Source of the DNA: Dyadobacter diqingensis
GTDB taxonomy: Bacteria > Bacteroidota > Bacteroidia > Cytophagales > Spirosomataceae
Length of the DNA: 38,412 bases
Direction: 5' to 3'
NCBI RefSeq assembly: GCF_024220585.1
Contig: NZ_JAMXKF010000015.1
Span: 1 to 38,412 of the forward strand
Below, in pieces: positions 24,823 through 33,624 of the stretch (position 1 is the stretch's first letter; each line of letters starts with the position of its first letter). Below the pieces are notes generated by a model. The model made no database searches. It saw only the letters and a list, made by a program, of their open reading frames with translations, and was not told where the DNA came from. The translations under genes were made by a program, and so were the position numbers.

Positions 24823-24858
24823 AAAAGCTGCAACCGGGTTCTCAGGGTTGCAGCTTTT
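24823..24858 (-). terminator. Terminator of the rhomboid operon
   Basis: The arms 24823-24835 and 24846-24858 pair perfectly over 13 bp with a 10-nt loop, ending in AAAA/TTTT. It lies 25 nt after the rhomboid stop. The rest of 24610-24822 holds a 12-nt AT palindrome (24653-24664) and no gene. Confidence 0.7.
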
Positions 24859-24883
24859 AACTGATTGTTTCCTATCCTGTGGA

Positions 24884-25486
24884 TTACAAAAAGGGGGCAT
24901 TACTAATTTGATCCAAAAAAGTACGTAGGCTTGACGGATGGAAAATGAACATATATGCCACACCAAAAAGTGCGCCCCAAAGATGCACATCATGAGCGAC
25001 ATTGCTGGTGCTATGTTTGCTTTGATAATAGGAATATCCGAGATAACCCATAGCGAATAATATGAAGTAAACAGGTATGATGAACTTTATGTAAATCACA
25101 GACCAGGGAGAAAACAAAACCAGCGCAAACATTACCGCAGAAATGGCCCCACTTGCGCCAACTGCCGAATAATTTGGGTTGTCCTTGTTTTGCTGATAAG
25201 ATGGTAAACTCGCAAATAGTATTGCTGTCAAGTAAAACACAATGTATTCGGCGGGTGACAATATTCCATTTTCAACTTCTCTCCCAAAGAAAAAGAGGGT
25301 CAGCATGTTGAAAATGAGGTGCCCCACGTCTCCATGGATAAATGCATGCGATATGAACCGATACATTTGAGTCTTGTCCTTTGCCATTTTTTCGGGAGCA
25401 AGGCATAACTTGTCGAAACTTTCTTTATTAGAAAAGCAGAATAAAGAAAGGATGACACTCAGGGCGATTATTCCAAATGTTATCAA
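24884..25486 (-). CDS. Rhomboid family intramembrane serine protease
   Basis: This is a 200-aa membrane protein with about six helices. The rhomboid marks are visible: HGDVGHLIFNML (His56 to Asn60, the HxxxN helix-2 motif), the nucleophile in VGASGAISAV (Ser112), and the catalytic His in HDVHLWGALFG (His168). It cuts membrane-spanning substrates within the bilayer; its target is unknown. The only start that keeps helix 1 is TTG at 25486, which overlaps the stop of the upstream DUF2167 gene by 4 nt (TTGA), so translation is coupled and the two proteins may act together. Confidence 0.88.
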   Translation of the reverse strand: MITFGIIALSVILSLFCFSNKESFDKLCLAPEKMAKDKTQMYRFISHAFIHGDVGHLIFNMLTLFFFGREVENGILSPAEYIVFYLTAILFASLPSYQQNKDNPNYSAVGASGAISAVMFALVLFSPWSVIYIKFIIPVYFILFAMGYLGYSYYQSKHSTSNVAHDVHLWGALFGVAYMFIFHPSSLRTFLDQISNAPFL

Positions 25487-26433
25487 CTTTCAGATGTTTC
25501 AGTGTCAGTATTATCTGTATTTGTAACCGCTTCTTCTTCTGGTTTTTTCTTTCCGCTAAAGAGCGCAGCAATTTTGTTTTTAAGACCGCCAAATGCTAGT
25601 CCGATGGCCAGAAGAACAAGCTTTATATTTTTTAGTAAAAGTGCAAGCAGTCCCGCTTTCGCCAGCAATTTACCTGCTACGAGTCCGCCGATGGTATATG
25701 CAGCAACCTTATCCACTTCGGGATCGAAATCGGTATACTTACTTCCGTCCTTGAATTTTGCGATGTGAATAATATCCGGGATATGGCTTTTGATGTCGGC
25801 AATCTGATCAATTGTTCCCACGGCGTTTAAGCTTAATACACCTTTTCTACCCAGGATTCTCACGTCATAATTGAGGGTTGTATCTGCACTTTCACCAAAT
25901 TTGATGGATTTGGCCCAATGTAGAATATTGTTTTTTTGATCATAATATGGCTTGGCTGCCCAACCCAGCATATGAATTGCCTCATAACCTTCTTTTGCCC
26001 TCTCTTTGTTTCCTTCCTCCTCTTCGCTTTGCAGACTTTCCATCATTTCATCATAATCGATATCTGCTGCGTCTTCGTCTTTCACAAATCCTGAATTGTC
26101 ATAAGTTATAATAAATGCCCACTTATTCGGATCGGCGATTGAGTAATCATCTTTTACAATCATACCCAACAAGCCATCTTGTCTGGGATTTCCCCAAAAA
26201 TCGAAAACGACAAATTCAGCATCTTTTTGAGGCATAAATTTATACCCAGACGGAACAGAAAGCTTAACGTCAGCATTAACTTCAACATTACCGGTTTGAT
26301 ATTTAATTTCTTTATCGCGGTCTAGAATTTTTTGAAGGGCTTTTTCTTGCGCAACTAAACTGGTGTCAGTGTTTTGTGAAAATGATGAATGGGTCAAAAA
26401 CAACAAAATGAAGTACAGTAATAGCTTTCTCAT
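25483..26433 (-). CDS. DUF2167 membrane protein
   Basis: This is a 316-aa exported protein of the DUF2167 family, which lacks a defined function. A signal peptide (about 1-19, ending SFSQ) precedes a periplasmic domain with the family pattern FDFWGNPRQDGLLGMIV, WAFIITYDNSGFVKDEDAADIDYDEMM and an IHMLGWAAKPYYD segment. One or two C-terminal hydrophobic helices (about 255-285) then precede a Lys/Glu/Thr-rich cytoplasmic tail. The acidic run near 125-140 is low complexity. It is the first gene of a two-gene operon with the rhomboid protease, which raises the idea that it is a substrate or adaptor; this is inference. Confidence 0.82.
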   Translation of the reverse strand: MRKLLLYFILLFLTHSSFSQNTDTSLVAQEKALQKILDRDKEIKYQTGNVEVNADVKLSVPSGYKFMPQKDAEFVVFDFWGNPRQDGLLGMIVKDDYSIADPNKWAFIITYDNSGFVKDEDAADIDYDEMMESLQSEEEEGNKERAKEGYEAIHMLGWAAKPYYDQKNNILHWAKSIKFGESADTTLNYDVRILGRKGVLSLNAVGTIDQIADIKSHIPDIIHIAKFKDGSKYTDFDPEVDKVAAYTIGGLVAGKLLAKAGLLALLLKNIKLVLLAIGLAFGGLKNKIAALFSGKKKPEEEAVTNTDNTDTETSES

Positions 26434-26737
26434 AAGAGGTGAAAGGGAGTTGATAGATGAGGATTTTTATGGGTTTGCAGTAATATTAAGGAAAAAATTA
26501 AGTTTCAAAAAATCTATAACAGACACATTGGAGACGGGAATTATGGAAAATTAGCTGTTGTAATCTTGAACGTTTTACTATAAAAGTAGCTATTGGTTAC
26601 AATTTGCTAGATCAAATAGCTGATTAATAGATTGTTATTGTGCTGAGTTTCAAAGACAATAAAACCTAGTAGCGTTAAACAGAAAAGCCGAAAATCTTGC
26701 AAATATTTTCGGCTTTCTGTTTTTGAAATTTGTTATT
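26434..26737. other. 304-nt intergenic region, no gene seen
   Basis: It holds the presumed promoter of the DUF2167-rhomboid operon on the right-facing edge, a single TTAGCTGTTG motif at 26551-26560 (as in 17973-18017), and the terminator hairpin at 26684-26716. A short plus-strand open frame across the boundary looks non-coding. Confidence 0.6.
26684..26721 (-). terminator. Terminator of the aminopeptidase P gene
   Basis: The arms 26684-26695 and 26705-26716 pair perfectly over 12 bp with a 9-nt loop. It lies 22-54 nt downstream of the stop, with T-rich flanks on both strands. Confidence 0.7.
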
Positions 26738-28375
26738 TTAATTCTTCAACTCAACCTTCAGATCATCAACAAAACTCTTCTGGGCCGACATCTTTTCTAC
26801 ATCTTCTGATTTCCTGGGTGCGAGGTGGGAGAGGTTTTCGTAACTGTCTTTTTTAATGAGCACGTCATCTTCGATACGAACAGCAATTCCCCACCATTTT
26901 TTGTCGCAATTGCTGTTTTCAGGAATGTATATCCCGGGTTCTACGGTGATAATCATGTTTTCTTTGAGCGTCGAATAAATGCCTTTGTCGTGCACGTCCA
27001 GACCAAGGAAATGGGAACAGCCGTGGGGATAATACAACCTGCTTTCTTTTTCGTCTTTCAAGATTCCAAGTTTCACTAGGCCTTTCGCTACAACGTCCCG
27101 CGCTGTTTTTTCAATTTCCTGAAAACTTGTTCCTTCCTTACAAATTTTAAAAACAGCTTCCTGCGCTTCGTAAACTATATCATAAATCTGTTTTTGCTCG
27201 GCAGTGAATTTGCCATTGGCCGGGAAAGTCCTCGTCACATCAGCAGAATAACCGTGATATTCGGCGCCGACATCCATCAGCACCATTTTATTTCCAACAC
27301 TGGTTACGTTATTTTCAATATAATGCAGCACACATCCATTGGCCCCCGCCCCGACAATGGATGGATAACCGACATATTCGGCACCCAGTTTCTTATGGAT
27401 AAACTCCTGAACGCCCTGCAATTCCAGTTCCGACATCCCCGGTTTTACAGCCTTCATGGCCTCGTTGTGCGCAAGTGCAGAAATATTGATAGACTTACGC
27501 ATCAATCCAAGTTCTTCATTGGTTTTGATCTGTCTCAACTGTTTGGTATACAGACTGTAAAGCGCAGGGTCCCATTTGGTGTTATCCATTTCTTTGAGCC
27601 ATGTTTTTGCTTCTGTGGAGTCTTTCAACTGGATCACCTTCTTGATGAACGGATTTCTTTTATACCTTTCACTGTCTTCTGCCAGATCCTTGTAATATTG
27701 TGTCAGCCGTGGAATGGAGCCCAGCAGCATCGGATATTGGGATATGGACATGATATCTGCCATCACTTCGTCGTCGAAATCATCCGGCATGGCTGATTTT
27801 TTTCTGAAACTGTTGATCAGATCGTGAACGTCATCGGACTGTGTGATTTTGTCCGAAACATCCTGAGGGAATTCAAAAATTACTTTGTCGAAACCAGACA
27901 GGTTGGGTGCATAACGATCGAAATCTTCGGCGTTGTAAACATGTGAGAATCCCATTGCTTTAACCCCTTCAATACCGAGTCTTTTGCCAGTCCATTGTTC
28001 ACGCAGCGCATCTTTTTTCTGTACAAAAAACAGCTCGTTGAATGACCGGTTGGCAGAGTCTTTTTGCGCTTCTTTAAAAATAAGTAACACTGCATTTGGC
28101 TCGGTATAACCGCTGAAATAATACAGGTCGGGATTGGCGTGATACTTATAATCCACGTCATTGGAAAAATTCCTTGTTGGAAACGCAAAAACCGCCATCA
28201 CAGAGTTAGAGGGCAGTAAAGCTCTCAACGCTTCCCGGCGTCCTTTATGGAAATCTTTGCTCAGATAATCCGTTGGTGTGGGTAGTTGTGCGAGGCAGTT
28301 TCCTATCAAAATCGTTACTGACGAAAGCGACAAAAGTCCTTTTACCGCATTTTTTCTGGCTAAAAAATTTTTCAA
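26738..28375 (-). CDS. Exported Xaa-Pro aminopeptidase (aminopeptidase P)
   Basis: This is a 545-aa metallopeptidase of the creatinase/pita-bread fold that removes an N-terminal residue before proline. A signal peptide-like segment (about 1-29, ending CLAQ) indicates export, unlike cytoplasmic PepP. The five metal ligands are in place: Asp368 (MDVGAEYHG), Asp379 (SADVTRTFP), His455 (CSHFLGLDVHD), Glu479 (TVEPGIYIP) and Glu502 (VRIEDDVLI). The N-terminal domain (about 40-280) matches PepP. No ATG lies upstream before a stop; the start must be TTG at 28375 because the next Met would remove the signal. A terminator follows. Confidence 0.92.
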   Translation of the reverse strand: MKNFLARKNAVKGLLSLSSVTILIGNCLAQLPTPTDYLSKDFHKGRREALRALLPSNSVMAVFAFPTRNFSNDVDYKYHANPDLYYFSGYTEPNAVLLIFKEAQKDSANRSFNELFFVQKKDALREQWTGKRLGIEGVKAMGFSHVYNAEDFDRYAPNLSGFDKVIFEFPQDVSDKITQSDDVHDLINSFRKKSAMPDDFDDEVMADIMSISQYPMLLGSIPRLTQYYKDLAEDSERYKRNPFIKKVIQLKDSTEAKTWLKEMDNTKWDPALYSLYTKQLRQIKTNEELGLMRKSINISALAHNEAMKAVKPGMSELELQGVQEFIHKKLGAEYVGYPSIVGAGANGCVLHYIENNVTSVGNKMVLMDVGAEYHGYSADVTRTFPANGKFTAEQKQIYDIVYEAQEAVFKICKEGTSFQEIEKTARDVVAKGLVKLGILKDEKESRLYYPHGCSHFLGLDVHDKGIYSTLKENMIITVEPGIYIPENSNCDKKWWGIAVRIEDDVLIKKDSYENLSHLAPRKSEDVEKMSAQKSFVDDLKVELKN

Positions 28376-28625
28376 ATTCTGGCTTGGTTACAGTTAATTG
28401 ATTGATGTGTAAATTATTAAAGATGTTGTCGCCTTCTGCAAACGACTCTGTGTTGTGAGAAAGCACTACTTCGAAAATACTTAAATGTTCCCTTAGATCA
28501 AACGTTTCAATGTTTTGAGAGGAATGGTCAATTGTTATGGTGTGCTTATTATTAATAATTAGGTTCGTGTTTTCGATGAATTCGGGAGACAACAGTTATG
28601 CGGCACGTGTCCAAAGGGTATGAAA

Positions 28626-28655
28626 AAGCGGGACATCTAAAAGAATGTCCCGCTT
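28626..28655 (-). terminator. Terminator of the ScyD/ScyE-like gene
   Basis: The arms 28626-28636 and 28645-28655 pair perfectly over 11 bp; read on the minus strand a T-run follows. The rest of 28376-28625 holds no recognised gene, only a 12-nt AT palindrome at 28548-28559. Confidence 0.75.
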
Positions 28656-28674
28656 AATCTGGTTGTAATTTTTG

Positions 28675-29679
28675 TTAATAAGTCAGCTTGAAAATTTTCC
28701 CCTGCGCCATGGATAACACAACGTAGGTTTTGTCGTCGGTACGTTCGATATCGGTTGCCATCATGATGCCGTCCAGTATCGTGGTTCCGTCTCCGTTGGA
28801 AATTTTACCGGAATTAGGCACGAAACCGGGTGTTGGCGTAAACGAAAATTGTGCGAATGATAATACCAACGGGTTGTTGGTCGGGGTTAGCACAATGTCA
28901 ACGAGTGTTGTAAATCCGCTTTTATAAAGAGATACATTTCCGGTTTTATCAACCTGCTGAATGGTTGCCAGCCCCGGAAGGAAGGGGAATCCGCTGAGAG
29001 ACGATACCAGAAACTTGGTCCCGTCATAAACAATGCCTGTTGGCACAAAGTCAATTTTTTGTCCCTGGTTATCGTATGGAGGAAATTCGGCAAAAATAGC
29101 CAGAGACTTGTCCGGCTTGCGTTTTACGATTGCGTTGGCAGCAGCATCTGTTATGTAAAGATCGCCGTTGGGTCCCCAGGTCAGGTTATAAATGTTGGAT
29201 TCATGCTTGTGGACTTTAAAAGCTGATCCTAGCACAAACAAGTTAATTGTTTCATTAGGCAAAGACGAAGCATCGATCGCAGGCGTCACACCCGGTTTGA
29301 AGTTAGACACATCGGCAATAAATAATTTGCCCAATACGCCGTGCAGAATGTAAAGTTTTCCGTCTTTGTAGCTCAAATGGGTAAGGCCGCTCGGTGTTTG
29401 CTCGGGACTGATGTCGGATTTGAAACCTGTAATGGCAGGCCAGGTTTTTCCGTCAGGCGTAATGACCGAAACTCTTCCCGAATTTCCCTGCCCGGTTCCC
29501 TGTTCTGTCACCCACAGATAGTTGTTTGCTCCCTGGGTTATGCCCAGCGGCGCCAGAAGACCACTCGAAAATTCGTCGGATTTGAATTGTCTAGGATCTT
29601 CGATAATTGCGTGATCGGTGCAACCGGCGATAAAAAAGAGCAGCAAAAGAGTGAGTTTTAATAGAAATGAAGTTTTCAT
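28675..29679 (-). CDS. ScyD/ScyE-like beta-propeller lipoprotein
   Basis: This is a 334-aa predicted lipoprotein. The signal peptide ends LFFIAGCTD, with the lipidated Cys near residue 20. The rest is an NHL-like propeller resembling the ScyD/ScyE family, first seen in the cyanobacterial scytonemin cluster but common elsewhere: LLAPLGITQGANNYLWVTEQGTG, PSGLTHLSYKDGKLYILHGVLG, NLTWGPNGDLYITDAAANAIVK and PTGIVYDGTKFLVSSLSGFP. No enzyme activity is established. ATG 29679 is chosen over an in-frame codon at 29709. It lies 100 nt downstream of the diheme cytochrome c gene, so an envelope electron-transfer link is possible. Scytonemin synthesis itself is not implied. Confidence 0.82.
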   Translation of the reverse strand: MKTSFLLKLTLLLLFFIAGCTDHAIIEDPRQFKSDEFSSGLLAPLGITQGANNYLWVTEQGTGQGNSGRVSVITPDGKTWPAITGFKSDISPEQTPSGLTHLSYKDGKLYILHGVLGKLFIADVSNFKPGVTPAIDASSLPNETINLFVLGSAFKVHKHESNIYNLTWGPNGDLYITDAAANAIVKRKPDKSLAIFAEFPPYDNQGQKIDFVPTGIVYDGTKFLVSSLSGFPFLPGLATIQQVDKTGNVSLYKSGFTTLVDIVLTPTNNPLVLSFAQFSFTPTPGFVPNSGKISNGDGTTILDGIMMATDIERTDDKTYVVLSMAQGKIFKLTY

Positions 29680-29779
29680 AATGGTAATATTTATATCGTT
29701 GATAAACAAAGTACTATACGATATTAATAAACAAATTCATTTCTTTTCGTAACTGCCTGATTTTGTTATTATTCGGTCA

Positions 29780-30652
29780 TTAAGGAAGCTGATGCAGATA
29801 GGCATACACGGCTTTTAATTCATTGTCCGTATAGGTAAGTTCCTTCCAGGGCATCGCGTCACTCAGCTGCCGGCCCTCGGGCGTTTTGCCGGTTCGTAAG
29901 GTCTTGATAAAATCGGCTTCTGTCCATTTTCCAGGATTGGCCGTCGAGCTTATATTGGGAATCGGTGGTTCGTCCGGGTTATGGGCTGGTGCCCCTTTAA
30001 AATTGTCGCCGTGGCATCCCTTACAGGTTAAAGCCAGGTATTCGCCATATTTCGGGGTTGTATCGGCCGTCACAACATCGGGATAAACGGCGTTGTGATC
30101 AATTTTTTCAGCCGGGAAAAGCGGAAATTCGCCCAAAAATGTCAATATCCGGCCCAGTGGTTTCAGGGATTTTTGATGATTGGCTTTGTCAACCGGCGGA
30201 CGGCTTTTTACAAAACTGATCAGACAGGCCATATCCTGGTTCGAAATCTGATAAATTTCATGGGAAGGCATAAACCACAGCGAACGGTTATCTTTTCCGA
30301 GACCGTGGCGGAGCGCGCGTATCCAGTCTTCGTCGGCGTATTGGATACCACCTTTGCCGGAAGTAATGTTGGCGCTATACAGGATGCCGATGGGTGATTG
30401 CTCGTCAGCGAAAGCACGTCCACCGGAAAGATCATGTCCGTGACATCCCTTGCAGCCGCGAATTTCGGCGATATGTTCTCCTTTAGAGCGGGAGAGGCTA
30501 TCATCCGGGATGGTTATTTTTTGAAGTTTTGTTTCATACACTTTGTCGGCGCGGGCTTCTGTGCTGTAATAAACATAGAGATAAACAATCCCGAGCAGGA
30601 CCAAAATACCACCCAATGTGATACCGGTCCATTTAAGTAGTTTTCTGATCAT
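29780..30652 (-). CDS. Membrane-anchored diheme c-type cytochrome
   Basis: This is a 290-aa protein with an uncleaved N-terminal helix (about 10-30) anchoring two cytochrome c domains in the periplasm. The heme sites are GCKGCHG (Cys67, Cys70, His71) and TCKGCHG (Cys210, Cys213, His214). Possible axial Met residues are FMPSHE (Met128) and DAMPWKE near the C-terminus. The layout resembles alcohol- and gluconate-dehydrogenase-type cytochrome subunits and other Bacteroidota electron carriers. Its partner is unknown. Downstream is the ScyD-like gene. The start is ATG at 30652. Confidence 0.9.
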   Translation of the reverse strand: MIRKLLKWTGITLGGILVLLGIVYLYVYYSTEARADKVYETKLQKITIPDDSLSRSKGEHIAEIRGCKGCHGHDLSGGRAFADEQSPIGILYSANITSGKGGIQYADEDWIRALRHGLGKDNRSLWFMPSHEIYQISNQDMACLISFVKSRPPVDKANHQKSLKPLGRILTFLGEFPLFPAEKIDHNAVYPDVVTADTTPKYGEYLALTCKGCHGDNFKGAPAHNPDEPPIPNISSTANPGKWTEADFIKTLRTGKTPEGRQLSDAMPWKELTYTDNELKAVYAYLHQLP

Positions 30653-30837
30653 AGCTGTACACGTTAAATGTAAATCAATGGCGTGGCACCTTGCATGGTC
30701 TTCACAAAGTGTTTGCAGGTACCATAACGACTTAATGAGAAAATAACGTAGCAGAGTTAACTTACTTCTAAGTTAATATATGTCTGATAATCAGTCAACT
30801 GAATTTGATTAAGTGGTGACGGTTTTGAGTAAACGGT

Positions 30838-30889
30838 TGTGCCCTGTTTTTACTTATCAGATAACTCTGAAAAGTACAAACAGGGCACA
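30838..30889. terminator. Inverted repeat downstream of the carboxyltransferase gene
   Basis: The arms 30838-30849 and 30878-30889 pair perfectly over 12 bp with a 28-nt loop. It may terminate the minus-strand carboxyltransferase transcript, but there is no clear T-run. The long loop is unusual. Confidence 0.5.
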
Positions 30890-30921
30890 GCTGGATTATT
30901 GAATAACCGTTAAAAAGTGAT

Positions 30922-32481
30922 TTATAAAGGAATGTTACCGTGCTTTTTTCTTGGCAGCGTTGCTACTTTGTTTTCCAGCATCGCAAAGGCGCGGATCAGT
31001 TTTTCTCTGGTTTGTTCCGGATAAATAACTTCGTCGATATAACCCCGGTGCGCTGCGCGATAAGGGTTCGCGAATTTCCGGGTGTACTCTTCTATTTTCT
31101 CCTGTAATTTTTCCGCAGGATTTTCCGCTTCGGCAATTTCCCTCTTGAAGATAATTTCTGCCGCACCACTGGCGCCCATCACTGCGATTTCCGCTGTTGG
31201 CCAGGCAAAATTCATATCAGCGCCGATGTGTTTGGAATTCATCACATCATAGGCGCCGCCATAAGCCTTGCGGGTGATCACCGTGATGCGGGGAACCGTC
31301 GCTTCGCAAAACGCAAAAAGTAACTTAGCTCCGTTTGTGATGATGCCATTCCACTCCTGATCGGTTCCCGGAAGAAATCCCGGAACATCTTCCAGAACGA
31401 GAAGGGGGATATTGAAACAATCGCAAAACCGGACAAACCGCGCCGCTTTCTGACTTGCATTAATGTCAAGAACGCCGGCCAGTACAGCAGGCTGATTGGC
31501 TACGATGCCGATGCTTCTGCCGGCAATGCGTGCAAAACCGACGACTATATTTTCTCCGAAATTTTTATGTACTTCAAAGAAAGTTTCGGTATCTGCCAGG
31601 GCTTCAATAACCTCGCGGATATCATAGGGCTGGTTCGGATTGTCGGGAATGATCGTATTGAGCACCGGCCTGGACTCATTTTCGGCCTGATAGGGCAGGC
31701 GGGGCGCATCATCTTCACAGTTTTGCGGAAGATAACTCAGCAGTTTTTTGATGTATAACAGACACTCAACTTCATTGGCGGCCACAAAATGTGTCACACC
31801 GGATTTGGTGGCATGCGTCATGGCTCCCCCCAATTCCTCCGAAGTCACGTCTTCATGTGTAACCGTTTTGACCACGTTAGGCCCGGTCACAAACATATAA
31901 CTGCTGTTTTCTACCATCAGAATAAAATCTGTAATGGCAGGCGAATATACCGCACCACCGGCGCAGGGGCCCATAATGGCTGAAATTTGCGGAATAACGC
32001 CGGAAGCCAGCGTGTTTTTGTAAAAGATATCGGCATAACCCGCCAGGGAAAGCACACCTTCCTGAATACGAGCGCCTCCAGAATCATTTAATCCGATCAC
32101 AGGAGCCCCGTTTTTCATCGCCAGGTCCATGATCTTGCAGATTTTTTCGGCATGAGTTTCCGAAAGCGAACCGCCGAAAACCGTAAAATCCTGTGCAAAA
32201 ACGTAAACCAGTCTTCCGTTGATGGTTCCATATCCTGTCACGACACCGTCGCCGAGATAATGTTCTTTGTCCAGCCCGAAATCACGGCTTCTGTGCATGA
32301 CAAACTTGCCAATCTCTTCAAAAGAACCTTCGTCCAGTAAAATCAAAACTCGTTCGCGCGCCGTAAGTTTTCCTTTTGCATGTTGGGTTTTAATCCTTTT
32401 TTCACCGCCTCCAAGGTCAGCTTCTGCATTTTTTTTATCTAAAAGGTCTTTTTTCGAAGTCGCGGCAAATCTTGATTCCAT
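30922..32481 (-). CDS. Acyl-CoA (propionyl-CoA-type) carboxylase carboxyltransferase beta subunit
   Basis: This 519-aa subunit moves CO2 from carboxybiotin to an acyl-CoA such as propionyl-CoA. The crotonase-fold marks are visible: GGSLSETHAEKICK, the oxyanion-type loop NDSGGARIQEGV, GPCAGGAVYSPA in the N-half, and FCDCFNIPLLVLEDVPGFLPG with KAYGGAYDVMNSKHIGAD in the C-half. Length fits PccB/MccB-type beta subunits. The start is ATG at 32481. No alpha subunit or carrier is adjacent; a biotin carrier is at 1483-2010. It is divergent from PorQ, with 89 nt between starts. Propionyl-CoA is the likely substrate; other short acyl-CoAs are possible. Confidence 0.93.
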   Translation of the reverse strand: MESRFAATSKKDLLDKKNAEADLGGGEKRIKTQHAKGKLTARERVLILLDEGSFEEIGKFVMHRSRDFGLDKEHYLGDGVVTGYGTINGRLVYVFAQDFTVFGGSLSETHAEKICKIMDLAMKNGAPVIGLNDSGGARIQEGVLSLAGYADIFYKNTLASGVIPQISAIMGPCAGGAVYSPAITDFILMVENSSYMFVTGPNVVKTVTHEDVTSEELGGAMTHATKSGVTHFVAANEVECLLYIKKLLSYLPQNCEDDAPRLPYQAENESRPVLNTIIPDNPNQPYDIREVIEALADTETFFEVHKNFGENIVVGFARIAGRSIGIVANQPAVLAGVLDINASQKAARFVRFCDCFNIPLLVLEDVPGFLPGTDQEWNGIITNGAKLLFAFCEATVPRITVITRKAYGGAYDVMNSKHIGADMNFAWPTAEIAVMGASGAAEIIFKREIAEAENPAEKLQEKIEEYTRKFANPYRAAHRGYIDEVIYPEQTREKLIRAFAMLENKVATLPRKKHGNIPL

Positions 32482-32500
32482 GTAATACGGACGATATAGT

Positions 32501-32508
32501 TACATTTG
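32501..32508 (+). promoter_or_regulatory. Candidate -7 element for porQ
   Basis: TACATTTG matches TAnnTTTG, 62 nt before the PorQ ATG and inside the divergent gap with the carboxyltransferase. No correctly spaced -33 TTG was found. Confidence 0.35.
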
Positions 32509-32570
32509 TTTTTGAACAGATTCATAAATATAATGTCATTTTAACGGAATCGGGAAATTTTTGCATTTCT

Positions 32571-33623
32571 ATGAGGCAGAATGGTACGCGCTTTACTTTT
32601 TTGATGATGATTTTTAGCCTTTTGCAGGTAAGAATTATCGCACAAACAACCGGCGGAAGAAGCGGACTTAATTTCCTGCAACTCCCTGCACAGGCAAAAA
32701 GTACAGCCCTGGGAGCAAATCATATGACGATTTCGGGCAGCGATCCTGCACTGTTTTTACAAAATCCTGCGCTCCTGGATTCTACGAAGGAAGATCAGGT
32801 CTCTTCGAATCTGATGCCTTATCTGGCCGATACCAAATTTTTAAATCTTGCCTATGCCAATGGCGTAAAACGCACGGGCGGAACCTGGGGTGTGGGATTG
32901 CAGTATCTAAATTATGGCAACATGACCGAAACCGATGACATAGGCAATGTGATCGGGGAATTCAGGGCGGCAGATTATGGCTTATCTGTGGGTTACGGCC
33001 AAACCATCGGTGCTTTTTCGCTTGGCGGCACTGTGAAAGTGGCGGGCTCATCCATTGAATCTTATCATGTATGGGGTTTGGCTGTCGACTGGGGAGGCGT
33101 TTTTAAACATCCAAAGGAAGATTTTACCATTGGTTTTGTCGTTAAGAATCTCGGGTTTTTAAAGCAGAATTTTGTCGGGGCTAATGAGCCGATTTTGCCG
33201 GTGGACCTTCGGGTTGGAACGACATTCAAGCCCAAATACATGCCCATCCGATTTTCGGCAACCATTCATCATCTGAACCGTTTTGATATGGTTTACAATG
33301 ATCCGAACCTGTTTTTTACATACGATTTAAGCGGTACCCGAATTCCCCGGAAAGTAGGCATTGCCGAGAAACTGGGACGCCATGTTTCGCTGGGCGCCGA
33401 GCTGCTGATCCATAAACAGTTCCGGATACTGCTAGGTTATGACCACCTGCGCAGGCAGGAACTTCGGTTGAACGATGGCGGCGCACTCGCAGGATTTTCC
33501 TTTGGTGCCTGGCTCCGCGTCAAACGATTTGAGATCAGTTATGGCCGGGCACAATACACGCCCGGTTTTGGCAGCAGCTCTCTATCCCTTGTGATGAATC
33601 TAAAAAAGCCGGTTCAGCAATAA
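32571..33623 (+). CDS. porQ: Type IX secretion system protein PorQ
   Basis: This is a 350-aa outer-membrane beta-barrel protein of the PorQ family, part of the T9SS attachment complex with PorU, PorV and PorZ in Porphyromonas. A signal peptide (about 1-23, ending IIAQ) is followed by the PorQ N-terminal pattern: NFLQLPAQAKSTALGANHMTISGSDPALFLQNPALLD. Alternating amphipathic strands continue to the end. ATG 32571 is preferred to an upstream TTG at 32472, which would overlap the divergent carboxyltransferase start. No other T9SS gene is in the window. A relative with another T9SS-linked role is possible, but the match is good. Confidence 0.87.
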   Translation: MRQNGTRFTFLMMIFSLLQVRIIAQTTGGRSGLNFLQLPAQAKSTALGANHMTISGSDPALFLQNPALLDSTKEDQVSSNLMPYLADTKFLNLAYANGVKRTGGTWGVGLQYLNYGNMTETDDIGNVIGEFRAADYGLSVGYGQTIGAFSLGGTVKVAGSSIESYHVWGLAVDWGGVFKHPKEDFTIGFVVKNLGFLKQNFVGANEPILPVDLRVGTTFKPKYMPIRFSATIHHLNRFDMVYNDPNLFFTYDLSGTRIPRKVGIAEKLGRHVSLGAELLIHKQFRILLGYDHLRRQELRLNDGGALAGFSFGAWLRVKRFEISYGRAQYTPGFGSSSLSLVMNLKKPVQQ

Positions 33624-33624
33624 A

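Noticed and set aside
26363..26554. 63-codon plus-strand frame across the DUF2167 start
   Set aside because: It overlaps the signal peptide region of DUF2167 on the other strand and has no support.
27194..27796. 200-codon plus-strand open frame inside the aminopeptidase gene
   Set aside because: It is antisense to the conserved metallopeptidase and shows no domain or signal; a shadow frame.
28245..28592. 115-codon minus-strand open frame upstream of the aminopeptidase gene
   Set aside because: It overlaps the aminopeptidase start by about 130 nt in another frame, has no recognisable domain, and no gene start signals.
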